30,537 bases of DNA, taken from Pseudomonadota bacterium. Its GTDB lineage: Bacteria > Pseudomonadota > Alphaproteobacteria > Rhizobiales > Devosiaceae. Positions within the stretch are counted from its first letter, which is position 1; every line of letters starts with the position of its first letter. The stretch spans positions 1 to 30,537 of the forward strand of contig JAEZKB010000074.1 in assembly GCA_023415605.1 (NCBI GenBank), written 5' to 3'. This document shows, piece after piece, positions 15,790 to 24,042 of the stretch. The notes under the pieces are model-generated. The model ran no database searches. It worked only from the letters and a program-made list of their open reading frames with translations, and was not told the origin of the DNA. The translations under genes were made by a program, and so were the position numbers.

Positions 15790-16635
15790 ATGCTGCGCAG
15801 TCCCGCCATTCGCATCGCGTCCTGGGTCGTGCTGTTCCTCCTCGCCGGCACCATGATCGTGCCGCTCTGGAGCGTGCTCGCCACGTCGTTCACCACAAAG
15901 TACGCGAGCCTGCAGCCTGGCATCCAGCTCTGGCCCCAGCCTTTCTCGCTCGAGGGCTACCAGACGCTGTTCAACCGGCTGAACTTCCTGGTCCCATTTT
16001 ACAACACCATGCTGGTGACCATTTTCGGCACTGCGATCCACGTGCTGCTGGCTGGCATCGGCGGCTACGTGCTGGCCCAACCGGCGCTGCCGTTCCGGCG
16101 GCTGATCGCCGGCATCATCGTCATCACCCTCACGATCCCGTCGCACGTGATCCTGGTGCCGCTCTTCGTGGTCTTCAAGCAACTGGGCCTACTCAACACC
16201 CTGTTCTCGCTGCTGCTCTCGGGCACCGTCAGCGCCTTCTCGATCCTCCTGATGAAGGGTTATTTCGAGCAGGTGCCGCGCCCGCTGGTCGAAAGCGCCC
16301 AGCTCGACGGCGCCACCACTTTCGACATCCTGCGCTACGTCTATGTGCCGCTGGCATTGCCCGGTATCGTCACCGTCGCCGCCTTCCAGATCGTCTACCG
16401 CTACAACATGTTCATCGAGCCGCTGCTTTACATCAACGACCCCAAACTCTCGACCCTGCAGCTGGCGCTGAAATCCATCATCATCTCCGAGGGCTCGACC
16501 TCCACCAACGACTATATCGCCCCCAATGTCATGATGGCCGGCATCATCGTCGCCCTAATCCCGCTCCTCGTCTTCTACCCCATCATGCAACGCTTCCTCC
16601 TCCGCGGCCTGACCGTCGGCGGCGTCAAAGAATGA
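15790..16635 (+). CDS. CUT1-type ABC importer permease (MalG/UgpE-like)
   Basis: A 281-residue second permease subunit. Six hydrophobic segments are visible, starting IRIASWVVLFLLAGTMIVPL. The EAA loop is present (ESAQLDGATTFDILRYVYVP, about 172-191). It starts 3 bases after the first permease gene stops and overlaps the following PHP hydrolase gene by ATGA (16632-16635). The gene order binding protein, MalF-like, MalG-like is standard for carbohydrate uptake. Confidence 0.92.
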   Translation: MLRSPAIRIASWVVLFLLAGTMIVPLWSVLATSFTTKYASLQPGIQLWPQPFSLEGYQTLFNRLNFLVPFYNTMLVTIFGTAIHVLLAGIGGYVLAQPALPFRRLIAGIIVITLTIPSHVILVPLFVVFKQLGLLNTLFSLLLSGTVSAFSILLMKGYFEQVPRPLVESAQLDGATTFDILRYVYVPLALPGIVTVAAFQIVYRYNMFIEPLLYINDPKLSTLQLALKSIIISEGSTSTNDYIAPNVMMAGIIVALIPLLVFYPIMQRFLLRGLTVGGVKE

Positions 16636-18035
16636 CCATCACCAAAACCTTTCGCGTCACCCGCGGCGACCAGGCCGCCAATCCCTACTACTACTTCCCG
16701 TTCGACGTCCCCGAGGGCACGACCCGCCTCGACGTTGTCCTCGCTTACCCCAAGGCGGACGACTGCATCATCGACCTTGGCTGCTTCGACCCTGGCATGC
16801 GCGACTTCCCCTCCGACTCCGGCTTCCGCGGCTGGTCCGGTGGCTTTCGCGACCGCTACTTCGTGGCCACCGACGACGCCACGCCCGGCTACATCCACGG
16901 CCCCATGCCCGCCGGCACCTGGAACGTCATCCTCGGCCTCTACAAGGTTCCGGCTGCCGGCGCCGAGGTCACCGTCACCATCGACCTCGACGCTACCCCG
17001 CGCCTCACCAGCCCGCAGCCCGTCCGACCGATGCCGGTGCGCGAGGGCAGGGGGTGGTACAAGGGCGACCTTCACTGCCACACCTTCCATTCTGATGCGC
17101 AGGGCTCGCCCGAGACATTGCACGCGGCGGCGAAACAGGCCGGCCTCGATTTCCTGGCCATCGCCGATCACAACACCATCAGCCAGCGCCGCTACTTCCA
17201 TCCGGCCTCGTCGCCCGATCTCGTCTTCGTGCGCGGCATGGAAGTGACCACCGCCGTCGGTCATGCCAACGTCTTCGGCGTCGATCCCTGGATCGATTTC
17301 CGCATGACAAAACCCTCCGATGCACACCTGCTGTCCGACGTTGTCCATCGCCACGGCGGCCTGCTTTCGATCAACCACGACAAGCCGGTAATCCCCTGGG
17401 ACTATGAGTTGCCCAAAGTCGATTGCCAGGAGGTCTGGCAATCCACCTGGCTCGACCACAACTGGATCTCGCTCGACCGCTGGCAGGCCCGCCTCGCCTC
17501 AGGCCTGCGCATCTCGGCTATCGGCGGCTCCGACTACCACCAGCCCGCCGACCTACGGCCCGAAGGCCCGCTCGTCCTTGCCCGCCCGACCACCGTGCTG
17601 TGGCTCGACGACCTCAGCGAGGACAATGTGCTGGCCGCAATGAAGGCCGGCCGAGGCTACATCACCGAAAGTCCCTCCGGTCCGCATCTGGCCATCCGCG
17701 TCAACGACGCCATCATGGGCGGCGCGACCGGGAAGCCCGAAACCTGCCTAGCTGAAGTGCGCGGCGCGAAGGGCGACACGCTGGTCTGGATCGACGCCAA
17801 CGGCACCATCGCCGAGCAGTCCATCCACTCCGATGATTGCGTCGTCGAACTCGCCATCCTCGACGGGACGCCGCATAAATTCATCCGTGCCGAGATCATC
17901 GCCAAGACCAGCCGGGACCGGCTCATTAGCGAACTCGAGGCTCATTTTGCCGGCCGCACGATCCCCGATAAGTTCGCGGAGTTGCGCAGCCAGCCCATCC
18001 GCCGCGCCCTCTCCAATCCGGTGTACATCCAATGA
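16632..18035 (+). CDS. CehA/McbA-type PHP-domain metallohydrolase
   Basis: A 467-residue protein. Residues 1-140 form a beta-rich N-terminal domain (FPFDVPEGTTRLDVVLAYPK, GWSGGFRDRYFVATDD). Residues about 143-400 form a PHP polymerase/histidinol-phosphatase-type barrel: GDLHCHTFHSDA with D146, H148 and H150, AIADHN with D179/H180, GMEVTTAVGHANVFG, SINHDKP and GGSDYHQ, which together supply the metal-binding His/Asp set. The CehA/McbA group includes esterase- and phosphoesterase-like enzymes. No signal peptide is seen, so it acts in the cytoplasm. The frame is open far upstream inside the permease genes, but the ATG at 16632 overlaps the permease stop by 4 bases and is the natural start. It overlaps the next gene by ATGA as well. 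Substrate unknown; a phosphodiester or ester bond in the imported compound is plausible. Confidence 0.82.
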   Translation: MTITKTFRVTRGDQAANPYYYFPFDVPEGTTRLDVVLAYPKADDCIIDLGCFDPGMRDFPSDSGFRGWSGGFRDRYFVATDDATPGYIHGPMPAGTWNVILGLYKVPAAGAEVTVTIDLDATPRLTSPQPVRPMPVREGRGWYKGDLHCHTFHSDAQGSPETLHAAAKQAGLDFLAIADHNTISQRRYFHPASSPDLVFVRGMEVTTAVGHANVFGVDPWIDFRMTKPSDAHLLSDVVHRHGGLLSINHDKPVIPWDYELPKVDCQEVWQSTWLDHNWISLDRWQARLASGLRISAIGGSDYHQPADLRPEGPLVLARPTTVLWLDDLSEDNVLAAMKAGRGYITESPSGPHLAIRVNDAIMGGATGKPETCLAEVRGAKGDTLVWIDANGTIAEQSIHSDDCVVELAILDGTPHKFIRAEIIAKTSRDRLISELEAHFAGRTIPDKFAELRSQPIRRALSNPVYIQ

Positions 18036-18889
18036 CCATGCTGATCGGCAACGCGCCCTGTTCCTGGGGTATCAACTATCCCACCGGCAACGCGTACACG
18101 TGGGCTCAATATCTCGATGAGGTCGCGGCCGCCGGCTATCGCGGCACCGAACTGGGGCCCTTCGGCTTCCTGCCCAAGGACAAGGCCGTGCTCCGCGACG
18201 AACTGCAGAAGCGTAACCTGACGCTGATCGGCGCCACCCACGTCCACACCTTCGGCGACCGCGCCTCCGCCCCCGTGCTGATGTCGACGCTGTGCGAACT
18301 CGCACCGCTGATGAAGGAGCTCGGCGCCGGCCATATCGTCATCATGGACGAATCCAATTGGTACCCAGCAGGCCGACAGGGCGTGCTCGACGAGGCCGGT
18401 TGGCAGGGCCTCACGGCCACCGTGCGCGAAGCGCAGGCGATCATCGAGGGTGAATTCGGTCTGAAGGCCAGCTTCCACCCCCATGTCGGCACTGCCGTCG
18501 AACTCGAGCCGCAGATCGACCGGCTTCTCGCCGACACCGACATCGATCTCTGCTTCGATACCGGCCACCACGCTTTCTGGGGTCAGGACCCGCTGGCCTA
18601 TATGGAGAAGGTCTGGTCCCGCATCGCCTACATGCATTTGAAGAACGTCGACCCCACCGTCCGCGCCCGCGTCCTCGCCAAGCAGCTCTCGGTTGACGAC
18701 TCCTATGCCGAGGGCGTCATGGCGCCGCTCCCCGATGGCGCCGTCGACATCAAGGCGGTGATGCGCATCCTCGAGTCCCGCAACTTCACCGGCCCGGTCG
18801 TCGTCGAACAGGACATTGCCGAGAACGCCACCGAGACACCGCTCCAGCTCGCCACCCGCAACTTCAACTACATGCAGGCTCTCTCATAA
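18032..18889 (+). CDS. IolE-like sugar phosphate isomerase/epimerase (TIM barrel, inosose-dehydratase-like)
   Basis: A 285-residue xylose-isomerase-like TIM barrel protein. The opening IGNAPCSWGINYPTGNAYTW closely follows the IolE (2-keto-myo-inositol dehydratase) N-terminus. Metal and active-site elements are visible: GYRGTELGPFGFLP, KASFHPHVGTAVELEPQID, LCFDTGHHAFWGQDP, YMHLKNVDP and VVVEQD near the end; E, D, H and E residues on these strands would bind a divalent metal. It overlaps the PHP gene by ATGA and shares the TAATG junction with the next gene, so it is tightly coupled. Neighbouring Gfo/Idh dehydrogenase and phosphatase-type genes fit inositol-type chemistry, but related barrel proteins act on other keto-sugars, so no gene symbol is given. 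Confidence 0.82.
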   Translation: MTMLIGNAPCSWGINYPTGNAYTWAQYLDEVAAAGYRGTELGPFGFLPKDKAVLRDELQKRNLTLIGATHVHTFGDRASAPVLMSTLCELAPLMKELGAGHIVIMDESNWYPAGRQGVLDEAGWQGLTATVREAQAIIEGEFGLKASFHPHVGTAVELEPQIDRLLADTDIDLCFDTGHHAFWGQDPLAYMEKVWSRIAYMHLKNVDPTVRARVLAKQLSVDDSYAEGVMAPLPDGAVDIKAVMRILESRNFTGPVVVEQDIAENATETPLQLATRNFNYMQALS

Positions 18890-19956
18890 TGTTCCCGATC
18901 AAGGTCGGCCTCATCGGCCTCGGCGAAGTCGCCCAGCTCATGCATCTGCCGCTCTTGGCCGATGATCCACGCTTCGAGATCGCCGCGATCACTGATGTTT
19001 CGCCCAGCCTCGTGGATCACATCGCCACCCGCTACGGCGTGCCGACGAAGCACGCCTCGGCCGAAGCGCTGATCGCCGATCCGGCCCTCGACGCCGTCTT
19101 CATCCTCACCCCAGACTTCCTCCATGCTCCGCTGCTCGAGGCTGCGATCAAGGCCCAAAAGCACGTCTTCATTGAAAAGCCCGCCGCCCTCACCGCCGAC
19201 GAGTTGAAGCCGCTGATCAAGCTCAACGAGGGCAACAAGAAGACCGTCTTCGTCGGCTACATGCGTCGCTTCGCCCCGGCCTTCCTTGCCCTCAAGGACC
19301 GGCTGCCGCCGCGCGACGAAATCCGCCACGTCCGCATCCGGGACCTGATCCGAGAGAGCCAGTTCTTCGTAGATCAGACCCGCAACATCTTCCGGCCCGC
19401 CGACGTGCCGCAGGCCGCGATCGACGCGGGCAGGGCGGAGACGCAGCGGCTGCTCAAATCGGTAATGGGCGAAGCCCGCCCCGACCAGATTCGCGCCTAT
19501 CAAGTGCTGACCGGCCTCTCCTCTCACAGTTTTTCCGCCATGCGCGAACTCTTCGGCGCCCCGCTCAAGGTCGCCGCCGCCCGCCAGCACCGCGGGGAGA
19601 ACGTCATGGTGTTCTTCGACTATGGCAGCTTCACCGCCCTCTACGAGGCGGTCATCCACGACGTCGCCCGCTTCGATGCCGGCATCGATGTGCTGACGCT
19701 CAACCAGCAGTTCCGCATCAACTACGATACCCCCTACATCCGCAACCTGCCGACCCGCCTCGAGATCACCACCTCCGAGCTCAACTCGACCAAGACCGAG
19801 ATCATAGGCCCCTTCTACGAAGATGCCTTTCGCGTGGAGCTCAATGCCTTCCACCACTCGGTGACCACCGGCGAGCCGCCGAAGACCTTGCTCTCGGATT
19901 CCCTCGCCGACTTGGAGCTTTTCGCCGAAGTCGGCCAGCATTTCCTGAGGCAGTAA
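18889..19956 (+). CDS. Gfo/Idh/MocA-family NAD(P)-dependent oxidoreductase
   Basis: A 355-residue dehydrogenase. The Rossmann fold opens with KVGLIGLGEVAQ (G7, G10, G12), and the catalytic lysine K97 lies in FIEKPAAL. The C-terminal half is the alpha/beta substrate-binding domain typical of the family. Members oxidise hydroxyls of sugars or inositols; IolG (inositol dehydrogenase) is one branch. It starts with the TAATG overlap after the IolE-like gene, which suits a dehydrogenase-dehydratase pair. It is the last gene of the first operon; 214 bases separate it from the next. The family is certain; whether it is an inositol dehydrogenase is inference. Confidence 0.9.
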   Translation: MFPIKVGLIGLGEVAQLMHLPLLADDPRFEIAAITDVSPSLVDHIATRYGVPTKHASAEALIADPALDAVFILTPDFLHAPLLEAAIKAQKHVFIEKPAALTADELKPLIKLNEGNKKTVFVGYMRRFAPAFLALKDRLPPRDEIRHVRIRDLIRESQFFVDQTRNIFRPADVPQAAIDAGRAETQRLLKSVMGEARPDQIRAYQVLTGLSSHSFSAMRELFGAPLKVAAARQHRGENVMVFFDYGSFTALYEAVIHDVARFDAGIDVLTLNQQFRINYDTPYIRNLPTRLEITTSELNSTKTEIIGPFYEDAFRVELNAFHHSVTTGEPPKTLLSDSLADLELFAEVGQHFLRQ

Positions 19957-20031
19957 ACCCTCCGTCCCGTCCCCGTCATCCCACCGTCATCCAACTGCGC
20001 TCTAACCTCCCGCGCGCATTTGTGGAACATT

Positions 20032-20132
20032 CGGTCGAACAGGCGTCATAATAGAATTTCCGTTCCAGTTTTCGCTTGCCTACGGCTCTGCTCGGAATAG
20101 TGTAGCCGCTCAGGTTGGCGTCCGTTCGACCG
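20032..20132. promoter_or_regulatory. Inter-operon region with 9-bp inverted repeat
   Basis: Between the oxidoreductase and the second binding-protein gene (19957-20170), CGGTCGAAC at 20032-20040 recurs inverted as GTTCGACCG at 20124-20132. A CATAAT hexamer at 20047 could be a -10 box. This is the likely promoter of the second operon; a paired operator with DNA looping is possible. It also holds two CCGTCATCC direct copies near 19975-19992. Evidence is positional only. Confidence 0.3.
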
Positions 20133-20170
20133 GCCGCGGGATTCTCCGCAGGCGAACATGGGAGAGAACA

Positions 20171-21319
20171 ATGAAACGTCGTGCTTTTATGCTGTCAGTC
20201 GGCGGTGTTGCCGCCGGCATGGTCCTGCTGCCGCGGGGGGCCTTCGCCGAGGCCGGCCGTATCGACTGGTACACCTCGTCCGACCAGAACGTGCTCGACT
20301 TCTGGACCAACGTGGTCAAGCCGAAGTTCGAGGCCGCCAATCCGGGCGTGACCATCAACCTCGTCGATGCCGGTGATGCGCCCGCCCAGACCGCTATTGC
20401 CGAGCGCGCGCTCGCCGCGATGCAGACCAACACCGATCCGCAGGCGGACTATTTCGAGTCGGCCGACCCGCGTCTGCCGGCAGGCGCCATCGACGCCGGG
20501 CTCTACGTGAACATCAAGGAAGCAGGCCTCTCGAACTATTCCAAGATCAATCCGCTCGCCTTCGACGGCGACTACTCGGTGCCCTATCGCGGCAGCCAGG
20601 TTCTGCTCGCCTACGACACCACCAAGCTCGATCCGGCCAATGTTCCCAAGACCTGGCCCGACCTTATCGCCTGGATCAAAGCCAACCCCGGCCAGTTCAT
20701 CTACAATCGTCCAAACAAGGGCGGCTCGGGCGGCAACTTCGTGCGCCGGGCGATCTATGAAGTGAACGGGAACGACCCGTCCAAATTCACGGTCGACAAC
20801 TTCGCCGAACTGGGCGAAACGGCCCTGAATCCGGCTTGGGACGTGCTCAAGGACATTTCGTCCTCACTCTTTGATGGCGGCGCCTATACCTCGGGCAACA
20901 CCCAGTCCATCCAGCTGCTCGGGCAGTCGGCTGTGACCATGATCCCGGCCTGGTCCGATCAGGCACTCTCCGCCATCAAGCAGGGCGTCCTGCCCGAGAC
21001 CACTGGCCTCGTCCAGCTCTCCGACCTGGCTCTGCCCGGCGGCTTCTCGCGCAGCGCCATCCTCGCCAACGGCGTCAACAAGGACGCGGCTCTGAAGCTC
21101 GCCGACTTCATCCTCACCGAGGAAATCCAGTCGGCTGTTCTCACCGAACTGGGCGGCTTCCCAGGCGTGTCTTGGGACCATATCGACCCGGCCCTGCGCG
21201 AGCAGTTCGCCGACGTCATTCCCGAGACCATCCCGAACTTCCCCGGCGGCGACTGGGAGAAGGCCATCAACGACGGCTGGTATCGCAACGTGGCTCCCAA
21301 CGTGGATCCCAATTCGTGA
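20171..21319 (+). CDS. Ferric/polyamine-type ABC importer, extracellular solute-binding protein
   Basis: A 382-residue periplasmic binding protein. The N-terminus MKRRAFMLSVGGVAAGMVLL with a probable AFA-E cleavage near residue 26 looks like a twin-arginine signal. The mature part (RIDWYTSSDQNVLDFW, VVKPKFEAANPGVTINLVDA, SVPYRGSQVLLAYDTTKLDP) is the fold used for iron, polyamine, thiamine, phosphonate or sugar-phosphate uptake; AfuABC, a ferric-type system, has been shown to carry hexose phosphates. A strong ribosome site (GGGAGAG) lies 5 bases before the ATG. It heads a six-gene operon ending in a phosphodiesterase and a phosphatase, so a phosphorylated organic ligand is more likely than iron. 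The conserved Tyr pair of iron binders could not be confirmed. Confidence 0.87.
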   Translation: MKRRAFMLSVGGVAAGMVLLPRGAFAEAGRIDWYTSSDQNVLDFWTNVVKPKFEAANPGVTINLVDAGDAPAQTAIAERALAAMQTNTDPQADYFESADPRLPAGAIDAGLYVNIKEAGLSNYSKINPLAFDGDYSVPYRGSQVLLAYDTTKLDPANVPKTWPDLIAWIKANPGQFIYNRPNKGGSGGNFVRRAIYEVNGNDPSKFTVDNFAELGETALNPAWDVLKDISSSLFDGGAYTSGNTQSIQLLGQSAVTMIPAWSDQALSAIKQGVLPETTGLVQLSDLALPGGFSRSAILANGVNKDAALKLADFILTEEIQSAVLTELGGFPGVSWDHIDPALREQFADVIPETIPNFPGGDWEKAINDGWYRNVAPNVDPNS

Positions 21320-22185
21320 CGGCTGTGGCCGCCACAACCGAGAAAAAGCAGAGCAGGGGGCTTGTCGGCCTCCTGCTCGTCGCCATTCCGGTGCTGATGG
21401 TCGTCTGGATGGTCATCTGGCCGATCATTTCGGCGGTGGCCACGACCCTGTGGCTGCCCAATGGCGACGGCACGCACCGGTTCTCCACCGAGACCTACCA
21501 GTTCTTCTTTTCCGATCCCTACAGTCTCTCCAACCTCGGCGTAACGCTCTGGACGACCATCGTATGTGGCGCGCTGCTGCTGATCGTGTGCCTGCCGATC
21601 GCCCTCTACCTTCGCTTTTCCACCGGCCGGCTGGCTGCCTACGTGCAGGGCCTCGCCATCTTCCCGATGTTCGTGCCCTCGATCATCCTGAGTTACGCCG
21701 TCATCCGCGTGCTCGGTCCGAACGGCACCGTCGACCTGCTGCTCAATTCCGTCGGCCTGCCCAAGATCCGCTCGCCCTATCTCACGCCCTGGGGTCCTGT
21801 GATCGGCCTGGTCTGGGACAACATCCCGCTCACCGTGCTGATCCTGATTTCTGGCCTCGGGGCCGTATCCAACCAAGCCATCGAGGCCGCGCGAGACGTC
21901 GGCGCCGGACGGCTCGCCGTGTTCTGGCACATCATCCTTCCGCGTATCGGCAATTCCATCCTTGTCGCCATTTCCTTTTCCGTGCTCGGCATCTTCTCGT
22001 CCTTCACGCTGCCCTATGTGCTGGGTCCGGCGGCCCCCGAGATGATGGGTCCCTTCATGCAGCGCACCTTCCGCGATCTCTTTGATCCCACCAACGCCAT
22101 CACTCAGGCGGTGATCACCTTCGCGTTCTGCATCGTTTTCGGGCTCTTCTACGTGCGCTCGGTCGCCAAAAACAGGACGCCCTGA
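21316..22185 (+). CDS. ABC importer permease (ferric/polyamine type), first subunit
   Basis: A 289-residue inner-membrane permease. The GTG at 21316 overlaps the binding-protein stop (GTGA) and gives a short cytosolic N-terminus before the first span LLLVAIPVLMVVWMVIWP. Further spans and the EAA loop (EAARDVGAGRLAVFWHIILP) are clear. The frame is open upstream to about 21172, but that portion overlaps the binding-protein gene in another frame and reads as non-coding. The next permease starts 1 base after this stop. It works as a heterodimer with that protein and the ATPase at 23014. Confidence 0.9.
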   Translation: MTAVAATTEKKQSRGLVGLLLVAIPVLMVVWMVIWPIISAVATTLWLPNGDGTHRFSTETYQFFFSDPYSLSNLGVTLWTTIVCGALLLIVCLPIALYLRFSTGRLAAYVQGLAIFPMFVPSIILSYAVIRVLGPNGTVDLLLNSVGLPKIRSPYLTPWGPVIGLVWDNIPLTVLILISGLGAVSNQAIEAARDVGAGRLAVFWHIILPRIGNSILVAISFSVLGIFSSFTLPYVLGPAAPEMMGPFMQRTFRDLFDPTNAITQAVITFAFCIVFGLFYVRSVAKNRTP

Positions 22186-22186
22186 A

Positions 22187-23008
22187 ATGGCCACGATCAC
22201 CGCGCCCCGCCAGATCGACTGGACCGGCATCATCTTTGCCGTGGTCCTGACCATCGTCATCGTCTTCCCGCTCGTGGTCGTCGGTACTTGGGCCTTTACC
22301 AACGTCTGGCGCTATCCTTCCGTCATCCCGCAGGAATTCGGCCTGCGCTTCTGGAACCAGACGCTGGCCCGCGCCGATGTCTGGAGTTCGATCACCATGA
22401 GCCTCTCGCTCTCGACGGTGGTAACCCTGCTGTCGGCGCTGATCTGCCTGCCTGCCGCCTACGCGTTCGCGCGGCTGGATTTCCCCGGACGCAACGTCCT
22501 TTTCTTCTCCTTCCTCGCGGGGCATGCCTTCCCCAAGTTCGGCTTGCTCGTCGCCATCGCGGGCATCTTCCTCTCGCTCAACCTGATCGGCACTTTCTGG
22601 GGCGTGGTGCTGATCCAACTCGTGGGCACCCTGCTGTTCATGATCTGGATTCCGGTCGCGGCATTCCAGGCCGTCGACCGCCGCATGGAAGAGGCAGCAC
22701 GCGACGTCGGCGCCTCGCCGTTGCGGGTGTTCTGGTCCATCACGCTGCCGCAGGCGGGCCCCACCATTGCCGCCGCCATCCTGCTCTCCTTCGTCGGCAC
22801 GTTCTACGAGACCGAGGGCGCCTGGCTCATCGGCGCGCCGCAGATCCGCACCCTGCCGGTGCTGATGATCTCGTTCATCAACAACCAGCCGGTGATCCAG
22901 TATGGCGCCGTGCTTTCGGTGCTGCTCTGGCTGCCGAGTTTCTTTGCCCTGCTGTTCGCCCGCCGCGTGATCAGCTCCGGTTCATTCGCACGCGGCTTCG
23001 GTGGCTGA
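22187..23008 (+). CDS. ABC importer permease (ferric/polyamine type), second subunit
   Basis: A 273-residue membrane protein with about six spans, beginning IIFAVVLTIVIVFPLVVVGT. The EAA loop is canonical (EAARDVGASPLRVFWSITLP, about 167-186), the ATPase docking site. It starts 1 base after the first permease stop and ends 5 bases before the ATPase gene. Confidence 0.91.
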   Translation: MATITAPRQIDWTGIIFAVVLTIVIVFPLVVVGTWAFTNVWRYPSVIPQEFGLRFWNQTLARADVWSSITMSLSLSTVVTLLSALICLPAAYAFARLDFPGRNVLFFSFLAGHAFPKFGLLVAIAGIFLSLNLIGTFWGVVLIQLVGTLLFMIWIPVAAFQAVDRRMEEAARDVGASPLRVFWSITLPQAGPTIAAAILLSFVGTFYETEGAWLIGAPQIRTLPVLMISFINNQPVIQYGAVLSVLLWLPSFFALLFARRVISSGSFARGFGG

Positions 23009-23013
23009 CCTCT

Positions 23014-24042
23014 ATGGCTGAACTCGAAATCAAGGGCGTCTCGAAAGTCTTCGGGAACAGCGTCGTGGCTGTCGATACCTTCTCGCTGACGGTCGCCAAT
23101 GGCGAACTGGTGACGCTGCTCGGCCCTTCCGGCTCAGGCAAGTCCACGCTGCTCCGCATGATCGGCGGCTTCGAGCGCCCGTCCTCGGGCCAGATGCTGA
23201 TCGACGGCGAGGACATATCCGGTCTGCCACCCGAAAAGCGGCCGACCGGCATGGTGTTTCAGAGCCACGCGCTCTGGAGCCATATGAACGTCTTCAAGAA
23301 CCTCGCGTTCGGGCTCAAGCTGCGCAGACTCCCCTCCAACGAAATCCGCGACCGCGTCGAGGCCGTGCTCGATCTCGTCGGCCTCAAGGGCTACGGCACG
23401 CGCATGACCAACCAGCTCTCTGGTGGCCAGCAGCAGCGCGTCGCGCTCGCGCGCTCCCTGGTGCTGGAGCCCAAGATCCTGCTCCTCGACGAGCCCTTCG
23501 CCAGCCTCGACCAGCATCTGCGCGAGCGCCTGCGCGAAGAAGTCCGCGATATCCAGCAGCGCCTGAAGATCACTACGCTCTTTGTCACCCACGGCCAGGA
23601 CGAAGCGCTCGCGCTCTCCGACCGCATCGTCGTCATGCGTGATGGCCGGGTCGAGCAGGTGGCCCCACCTGCGGAGGTCTACCGCGAACCTGCGACGCCC
23701 TTCGTCGCTGGTTTCATCGGCACCATGAACCTTGTCGAAGGCACCGTTGCCAATGGCACCTTCTCGCGCGCCAGCTTCACCGTGCCGCTGCCGGTGGGCG
23801 ATGGTCCCGCCACCCTTGCCATGCGCCCTGAATCGATCGGTCTAGCGGCCGGCAACCAGGCCAAGATCCATCGCGTCACCGACTACGGCACTCATGGCCT
23901 CGTCGACATCGACCTCCCCGATGGCACCCGCATCAAGTCCATGATCGGCAATGCCCGCGCCTTCGAGGCCGGCGAATCGGTCGATCTCAAACCCTCCGCC
24001 CTCGCCGCCTATCGCGACAACGCCGTCATTCACCGCACCTGA
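23014..24042 (+). CDS. ABC importer ATP-binding protein (PotA/FbpC-like)
   Basis: A 342-residue ATPase. Walker A GPSGSGKST at 37-45, Q-loop in VFQSHALWSHMNV, signature LSGGQQQR at 135-142, Walker B ILLLDEP (D159, E160) and H-loop His193 are all intact. A C-terminal TOBE-like domain starts around 235. The frame is open back to about 22288, but the ATG at 23014 gives the normal N-terminus (MAELEIKGVSKVFGN). It powers the permeases just upstream and is also the only importer ATPase close to the ATPase-less CUT1 system at 13444, so it could serve both. The stop shares TGATG with the phosphodiesterase gene. Confidence 0.94.
   Translation: MAELEIKGVSKVFGNSVVAVDTFSLTVANGELVTLLGPSGSGKSTLLRMIGGFERPSSGQMLIDGEDISGLPPEKRPTGMVFQSHALWSHMNVFKNLAFGLKLRRLPSNEIRDRVEAVLDLVGLKGYGTRMTNQLSGGQQQRVALARSLVLEPKILLLDEPFASLDQHLRERLREEVRDIQQRLKITTLFVTHGQDEALALSDRIVVMRDGRVEQVAPPAEVYREPATPFVAGFIGTMNLVEGTVANGTFSRASFTVPLPVGDGPATLAMRPESIGLAAGNQAKIHRVTDYGTHGLVDIDLPDGTRIKSMIGNARAFEAGESVDLKPSALAAYRDNAVIHRT

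Noticed and set aside
13453..16182. A 909-codon open frame on the minus strand opposite the binding-protein and permease genes
   Set aside because: It mirrors genes with clear signal peptide and EAA motifs; long antisense frames are a by-product of high-GC codon bias, and its translation is His/Asp/Gly-rich without recognisable domains.
15201..16631. Upstream extension of the PHP hydrolase frame by 477 codons
   Set aside because: It overlaps two permease genes in another frame and lacks domain sense; the ATG at 16632 overlaps the permease stop as expected for a coupled start.
20171..23008. Iron-specific transporter annotation for the second ABC system
   Set aside because: The fold alone does not show iron binding, and the operon contains phosphodiesterase and phosphatase genes, so I kept the ligand open.
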